Source: Coriobacteriia bacterium (GTDB taxonomy: Bacteria; Actinomycetota; Coriobacteriia; Anaerosomatales; JAENZW01). From it: 10,275 bases of DNA. The stretch covers positions 1 through 10,275 of the forward strand of contig JAOUET010000056.1 in NCBI GenBank assembly GCA_029858605.1, read 5' to 3'. Below, in pieces: positions 6,971-10,275 of this stretch. Below the pieces are notes generated by a model. That model made no database searches. It was not told the DNA's origin and saw only the letters and a list, made by a program, of their open reading frames with translations. The position numbers and the translations under genes were made by a program. The stretch's first letter is position 1. Every line of letters starts with the position of its first letter.

Positions 6971-7798
6971 GTGGCGTACGACTTCACGGACGCGATCGCC
7001 ATCGTGACGGGTGGCTCGAGCGGAATCGGCCTGGCGACCGCCGTCGCGCTCGCCGAGCGAGGTGCGCACGTCGCGATAGTCGCGCGCGATCCCGAGAAGC
7101 TGGAGTCGGCGAAGGCGAGGATCCGCGCCGCTCGAGCCGACGCCTCGCAGCGTGTACTGAGTGCAAGTGCGGACCTCTCTCAGTTCAACCAGACCAAGAC
7201 AGTCATCGACCGTCTGGCGGCCGACGGCATGGTTCCCGACATCCTCGTCAACAGCGCCGGCACGATACTGCCGGGCGAGTTTTCGTCTATGCCGCTGGAG
7301 TTCCTCACGCGCAACATGGAGAGCGGCTACTTCAGCGTGGTATGGCCCTGCCGAGCGACGGTTCCCTACATGATTGAGCGGGGGTCCGGCCACATCGTCA
7401 ACGTCAGCAGCGTGGCCGGCTTCCTCGGCGTGTACGGGTATACGGGGTATGCGGCGGCCAAGTACGCGACGATGGGTTTCACCGAAGCACTCCGTTGCGA
7501 GATGAAGCCCCACGGAGTGCGGGTGTCGGTAGTGTGCCCTCCGGACACGGATACACCCGCCCTGCAATACGAGAAGACCCTAAGGCCGCCCGAGACTGAT
7601 GCTCTGGCGGGCAAGATCAAACCGGTCCCTCCCGAGCGCGTCGCGGACGCCATCGTACGGGGTATCGAGCGCAACAAGTACTACATGATCCCCGACCTGA
7701 CCAGCAGATTCTACATGCGATTGAAAGGCGTTCTTCCGGAGTTGTTCTTCGCGATCGTCGACGGCGACGTCGCCAAGGCGCGGCGCGGACGCGCCTAG
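6971..7798 (+). CDS. Short-chain dehydrogenase/reductase, 3-ketodihydrosphingosine reductase-like
   Basis: This is a classical SDR of 275 residues: TGGSSGIG cofactor motif at 13-20, Arg39 after strand 2 (AIVARD), which favours NADP(H), NSAG from Asn94, and the catalytic Ser147, Tyr160 and Lys164 (YAAAK) with normal spacing. The C-terminal half resembles the eukaryotic 3-ketodihydrosphingosine reductase (TSC10/KDSR) group. It has GHIVNVSSVAG, GVYGYTGYAAAKYA, MKPHGVRVSVV and above all PPDTDTP at 190-196, followed by RPPET. The real substrate is unknown; bacterial members of this group are mostly uncharacterised. The Asn of the usual N-S-Y-K tetrad (expected near 119 in an 'NYxG' context) appears as Gly119. 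The GTG at 6971 starts 1 nt after sirC with GGAGGG (6960-6965) inside the sirC end, implying coupled translation. Its place among tetrapyrrole genes suggests either a co-opted reductase or simple operon hitch-hiking. Confidence 0.85.
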   Translation: MAYDFTDAIAIVTGGSSGIGLATAVALAERGAHVAIVARDPEKLESAKARIRAARADASQRVLSASADLSQFNQTKTVIDRLAADGMVPDILVNSAGTILPGEFSSMPLEFLTRNMESGYFSVVWPCRATVPYMIERGSGHIVNVSSVAGFLGVYGYTGYAAAKYATMGFTEALRCEMKPHGVRVSVVCPPDTDTPALQYEKTLRPPETDALAGKIKPVPPERVADAIVRGIERNKYYMIPDLTSRFYMRLKGVLPELFFAIVDGDVAKARRGRA

Positions 7799-7810
7799 GA
7801 GCATGTCGGC

Positions 7811-8677
7811 TTGAGCGTGCTCGCCGACATCGTGCGTTCGAGTGAAGCACCACCGGTCTTCGTGACCGGCGGACCTGCCAGAACCCCGTTTGACGGTCCC
7901 GGCGGTCCCGGCTGGGCCAACCCGGCGTTCGCGGTTCACCACATGCGCTCGTGGGCCAGCTCGCTGGCTTTGGGGTGGATGCCGCCGCTGGCCCCGCCCG
8001 AAGACGAGCGTGCCAAGCGTGCCGAAGAGGTCTGGGAGCGCGTGCTGGGCGGACTCGCGGAGTCCGACGAGCCGTTCGTGGCGCAGATGTGGGGGCCGCT
8101 CACGCTCGCGGGTCAGGTGCTCGGACTTCACGCGCTGCTGGAATACGTCGCACGCGACGCGGCGCGCGTGGACCATGCGGTCGCGGAGGTGATGCCGGGT
8201 GCGCTCGCCCGTGTCGGGACTGCGCTAGGGCAACACGCGGCGGTCGTTCTGGTCGCGGAGCCGATGGCGACGGTACTGGGCCCCGAAGACTCGCGGCGGC
8301 TCCTGCTCGCGCCCATGCGACAGCTCATGGCAGCGGTGCACGCCGGCGGGGCGGACGGACTCTTGCACGCGAGCGGACGCGTCAAACACGCGTTGCCGGT
8401 GCTCGGCGAGACCGGGGCGCGCGGCTTCTCGATCACCGGTGGACCGTCGCTTGTCGAGGCGTTCGAGTTGTTGCCGTCCGGCACGGTGGTGCTCGGCAAT
8501 CTCGCCTCGATGCGCCTTCTCGAATGGGACGAGCGCAGGCTTGCCGAAGAGGCGCGCGCCATGGCGCGTGATGCACGCGGTCGACTCTGGATCGCGACGC
8601 CTGGCTCCGCGGTGCCGTCGGCGACGCCGGTGGAGCGCTTGGCGGCGTTCGTGGACGCCGCACGTTCCGCGTGCTGA
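7811..8677 (+). CDS. Uroporphyrinogen decarboxylase (UroD/MtaA/CmuA) superfamily protein lacking zinc cysteines
   Basis: The 288-residue protein has the TIM-barrel landmarks of the UroD superfamily. These are GPLTLAG at 95-101, an EP-x-A-T strand followed by PEDSRRLLLAPMRQLMAAVH, a LLHASG strand at 184-189, the GETGARGFSI and VVLGNL strands, and an ATPGSAVPSATP loop near 263-274. It lacks the N-terminal Arg-rich substrate motif (RxPVWxMRQAGR) of true HemE, so it is probably not uroporphyrinogen decarboxylase. In MtaA/CmuA/MT2-type methyltransferases the zinc is held by His-x-Cys and a later Cys. Here His186 is kept, but Ser188 and Ser266 stand where cysteines are expected, so zinc thiolate chemistry looks lost. 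The start is probably TTG at 7811 (AGGAG at 7797-7801, 9 nt away); GTG at 7817 is the alternative. The gene follows the SDR by 12 nt in the same frame. Function unknown. Confidence 0.78.
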   Translation: MSVLADIVRSSEAPPVFVTGGPARTPFDGPGGPGWANPAFAVHHMRSWASSLALGWMPPLAPPEDERAKRAEEVWERVLGGLAESDEPFVAQMWGPLTLAGQVLGLHALLEYVARDAARVDHAVAEVMPGALARVGTALGQHAAVVLVAEPMATVLGPEDSRRLLLAPMRQLMAAVHAGGADGLLHASGRVKHALPVLGETGARGFSITGGPSLVEAFELLPSGTVVLGNLASMRLLEWDERRLAEEARAMARDARGRLWIATPGSAVPSATPVERLAAFVDAARSAC

Positions 8678-8692
8678 GGTCGTCAGACGACC
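8678..8692 (+). repeat. Short inverted repeat right after the UroD-like gene
   Basis: GGTCGTC (8678-8684) and GACGACC (8686-8692) are perfect inverted arms around one base. As RNA this is a 6-bp stem with a 3-nt loop. It starts at the base after the stop codon. No T-tract follows, so it may be a weak transcript-end structure or a small operator. Confidence 0.3.
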
Positions 8693-8757
8693 GTATTCCT
8701 GGTGGTGAAACCCGGCAGCGACATCGAAGCGCGGCCGCTCTTGCCATCCACCGCGAA

Positions 8758-8787
8758 TTGCCCGAGCACCTGCTCGAATGGTAGAAT
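8758..8787 (+). promoter_or_regulatory. Sigma-70-type promoter for hemA
   Basis: TTGCCC (8758-8763, 4 of 6 to TTGACA) is followed after 18 bp by TAGAAT (8782-8787, 5 of 6 to TATAAT). A TGn extended -10 (TGG at 8779-8781) lies directly before it. The predicted transcript start is near 8794, giving a leader of about 136 nt. It lies in the only long non-coding gap of the window, before the hemA start. No experimental evidence is available from sequence. Confidence 0.6.
8763..8776. promoter_or_regulatory. Candidate operator palindrome in the hemA promoter spacer
   Basis: CGAGCACCTGCTCG is a 6+2+6 perfect inverted repeat lying between the -35 and -10 hexamers, where a bound dimeric repressor would block RNA polymerase. 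The layout CGAGC-N4-GCTCG recalls LexA-type CGAAC-N4-GTTCG boxes of Gram-positive bacteria but differs in each half, so the regulator is not identified. Confidence 0.4.
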
Positions 8788-8792
8788 CCGCA

Positions 8793-8929
8793 TGTTCAGG
8801 CAGGATGCAGGGGTGCGTTTTGTGTGCGTGACCCTATTTCGCCCTCGCCGGGCCTGCTTGCCTGAACACCACGCACCGCTCCGGCGAGGGCGTACCTATT
8901 TGCGATACTGGTGAGACGAGACGGACCGC
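8793..8929 (+). ncRNA. Structured hemA 5' leader with crossing inverted repeats
   Basis: The leader holds three complementary pairs in the order a-c-b-a'-c'-b'. Pair a is TGTTCAGGCAGG (8793-8804) with CTTGCCTGAACA (8857-8868), 11 Watson-Crick pairs plus one G-U. Pair c is GGTGCGT (8812-8818) with ACGCACC (8871-8877). Pair b is CGCCCTCGCCGG (8840-8851) with CCGGCGAGGGCG (8881-8892), 12 perfect pairs. Each pair crosses the other two, so they form a pseudoknot or exclusive alternatives. a and b alone make an allowed H-type pseudoknot (loops of about 35, 5 and 12 nt). b (8844-8851) can also pair with CTGGTGAG (8908-8915) near the hemA start, with two G-U pairs. I recognise no known riboswitch class. 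The remaining bases up to hemA show no strong Shine-Dalgarno. Confidence 0.5.
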
Positions 8930-10275
8930 ATGCACCTGACGCTCGTCGGTCTGAGCCACAAGACGGCTCCAGTCGAGATCCGAGAGAAGCTGACATTCCC
9001 GGCGCACCGCCAGGAGGAGGCACTGTCCGTTCTTACATCGATGCCTGCGGTTATCGAGGCCGTCATCATCTCCACATGCAACCGTACCGAGGTCTATGCA
9101 GTGACCGTCGCTGATGAGGACGGCACAGGGGCTGTGATCGACTTCCTCGCGGACTATCACGGTCTCGACCGGCACGAACTGGTGCGCTACCTCTACCTGG
9201 CCGAAGGCGAAGCCGTCGTGAAACACCTGTTCCGCGTGGTGGCGTCTCTCGACTCGATGGTGGTGGGCGAGGCGCAGATCCTAGGCCAGGTCAAGGAGGC
9301 GTACGAACTCGGATTCGAGTTCAACGCCACGGGCCGGATCTTCAACAAGCTCTTTCGGCAAAGCTTCGGAGTTGGAAAGCGGGTGCGTTCCGAGACCGCC
9401 ATCGGCGAGGCGGCGGTGTCGATCAGCTATGCGGCGGTGGAGCTCGCAAAGAAGGTCTTCGACACCCTCGAAGGCCGGACGATCCTGGTTCTCGGTGCGG
9501 GAAAGATGAGCGAGCTAACCGCAAAACACCTGGTGGCCAATGGCGTCAGCAGCGTGCTCGTGGCGAATCGCACGTACGAGCGCGCGGTCGCGTTGGCCGA
9601 GCAGTTCGACGGCGAGGCGATACGCTACGACGACCTGTTCGACCGGATGACCGATGCCGACATCGTGATATCGTCCACCGCCGCCACCACGTATGTCGTG
9701 AGCAAGGCCAAAGTGGCCGAAGCCGTGCGGCAACGCCGTGGCCGCCCGCTGTTCCTGATCGACATTGCGGTCCCGCGCGACATCGAGCCTGCGGCCAACG
9801 ACTTGGACGATGTCTTCCTCTACGACATCGACGATTTGAGCGGCGTCGTAGAGGCCAACCTCGAGGAGCGCATGCGCGAGGCCGAACGTGCCGAGACCAT
9901 AATCGCCGAAGAGATGGGCGAGTTCGAGCTTTGGCTCGAGTCGATGGAGGTCGTGCCGACGGTCGCTGCGATTCGCGCGAAGGCCGAAGCGGTGCGCGAG
10001 GCCGAGTTGGAGAAGGCCCTCCGCAGGCTCGGCGGCCTCTCTGAGAAGGAGATGGAGACGATAGATGCGCTGACATGCGCGATCGTGAACAAGATGCTGC
10101 ACGGTCCCACTAATCGGCTCAAAGACATCGCGGGCGAGCGCTACGGAGTGGCGTACGTCGAGGCGGCGCGCTACCTGTACGGCCTCGACTCGAATCCCGA
10201 GGGAAAGAGTCCGCATGGCGGACTGATTCGCTCGCTCCTCGGCAAGGCGAAAGGCTCGGCCGGAAAGGCTGGCCC
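8930..10275 (+). CDS. hemA: Glutamyl-tRNA reductase HemA (3' partial)
   Basis: HemA reduces the glutamate on glutamyl-tRNA(Glu) to glutamate-1-semialdehyde with NADPH, the first committed step of the C5 route to all tetrapyrroles. The visible 448 codons cover nearly the whole protein; no stop occurs before the window ends. Key features are the N terminus VGLSHKTAPVEIREK, the catalytic Cys50 in STCNRTE, His99 in KHLFRV (the same numbers as in E. coli), and SLDSMVVGEAQILGQ at 106-120. The NADPH motif LGAGKMSE spans 188-195. A long acidic helix and the C-terminal dimerisation region follow, with IVNKMLHGPTNRLK and YVEAARYLYGL. The last residues are a Gly/Lys-rich tail. The ATG at 8930 is the only possible start because an in-frame TGA lies at 8912-8914. 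Its ribosome site is poor, which fits control by the leader. Downstream hemC, a CobA/HemD-type gene and hemB are commonly expected but not visible. Confidence 0.97.
   Translation, partial: MHLTLVGLSHKTAPVEIREKLTFPAHRQEEALSVLTSMPAVIEAVIISTCNRTEVYAVTVADEDGTGAVIDFLADYHGLDRHELVRYLYLAEGEAVVKHLFRVVASLDSMVVGEAQILGQVKEAYELGFEFNATGRIFNKLFRQSFGVGKRVRSETAIGEAAVSISYAAVELAKKVFDTLEGRTILVLGAGKMSELTAKHLVANGVSSVLVANRTYERAVALAEQFDGEAIRYDDLFDRMTDADIVISSTAATTYVVSKAKVAEAVRQRRGRPLFLIDIAVPRDIEPAANDLDDVFLYDIDDLSGVVEANLEERMREAERAETIIAEEMGEFELWLESMEVVPTVAAIRAKAEAVREAELEKALRRLGGLSEKEMETIDALTCAIVNKMLHGPTNRLKDIAGERYGVAYVEAARYLYGLDSNPEGKSPHGGLIRSLLGKAKGSAGKAG

Noticed and set aside
6971..8677. SDR and UroD-like genes as one fusion protein, since both are in the same frame
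   Set aside because: A clear TAG stop at 7796-7798 separates them and a ribosome site (AGGAG) with a TTG start follows. Both proteins are of normal length for their families, so no read-through is needed.
7811..8677. Calling this gene hemE (uroporphyrinogen decarboxylase)
   Set aside because: The N-terminal substrate-binding arginine motif of HemE is missing and the protein is shorter than typical HemE; only the superfamily fold is supported.
8763..8776. LexA (SOS) box
   Set aside because: Each half site differs from CGAAC/GTTCG by one base, and hemA is not a usual SOS gene, so only a generic operator is claimed.
8702..8914. Leader ORF of 70 codons (or 40 from the ATG at 8792) upstream of hemA as a regulatory peptide
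   Set aside because: It crosses the promoter. The ATG at 8792 lies just before the predicted transcript start and has no ribosome site. Its codons coincide with the inverted-repeat structure instead.
8793..8929. T-box or cobalamin riboswitch in the hemA leader
   Set aside because: I found no T-box tail (UGGNACC) and no B12-box-like sequence, and the leader is shorter than usual for either.

Overview
The window comes from a high-GC bacterium and is almost entirely coding on the + strand. It holds two adjoining functional blocks: a System I (Ccm) cytochrome c maturation operon and the start of a tetrapyrrole (heme/siroheme) biosynthesis region. GC-rich codon use, GTG/TTG starts, a Ccm system with a cysteine-type CcmE, and a ccsA/hemX-sirC-hemA arrangement fit an anaerobic or facultative actinobacterium (for example a Coriobacteriia/OPB41-like lineage) or another high-GC anaerobe. 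The taxonomic guess is inference. No mobile element, CRISPR array, tRNA or rRNA was seen.

Block 1 (about 1-5332): ccmE (5' end cut by the window), a strong hairpin, then ccmF, ccmA, ccmB, ccmC and ccmD, closely spaced or overlapping. CcmA/CcmB form the ABC exporter that releases holo-CcmE from CcmC. CcmC (WWD domain) and the small CcmD load heme on CcmE. CcmF (WWD domain, four conserved histidines) is the heme lyase. CcmE is unusual: it has two tandem OB-type repeats exactly 100 residues apart, and a CPSKY (CxxxY) heme site after the first repeat in place of the classical HxxxY. No ccmG, ccmH or ccmI lies in the window, which fits the 'type I*' Ccm variant.

Block 2 (about 5333-8677): after a hairpin and a weak candidate promoter comes an eight-helix HemX/CcsA-like membrane protein. 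It is followed by a single-domain precorrin-2 dehydrogenase (sirC type), a short-chain dehydrogenase that resembles 3-ketodihydrosphingosine reductase, and a UroD/MtaA-fold protein that has lost both cysteine zinc ligands of the methyltransferase branch. These four genes are separated by 1-12 nt and are probably co-transcribed.

Block 3 (8678-10275): a roughly 250-base non-coding gap carries a good sigma-70-type promoter with an extended -10 and a 14-bp palindrome in its spacer. Next comes a leader of about 136 nt with an a-c-b-a'-c'-b' pattern of inverted repeats that cannot all form as nested helices. It leads into hemA (glutamyl-tRNA reductase), the first committed enzyme of C5-pathway tetrapyrrole synthesis, which runs off the 3' edge. 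The leader is the best candidate here for an undescribed regulatory element, and it sits where heme or redox feedback on the pathway would be expected.
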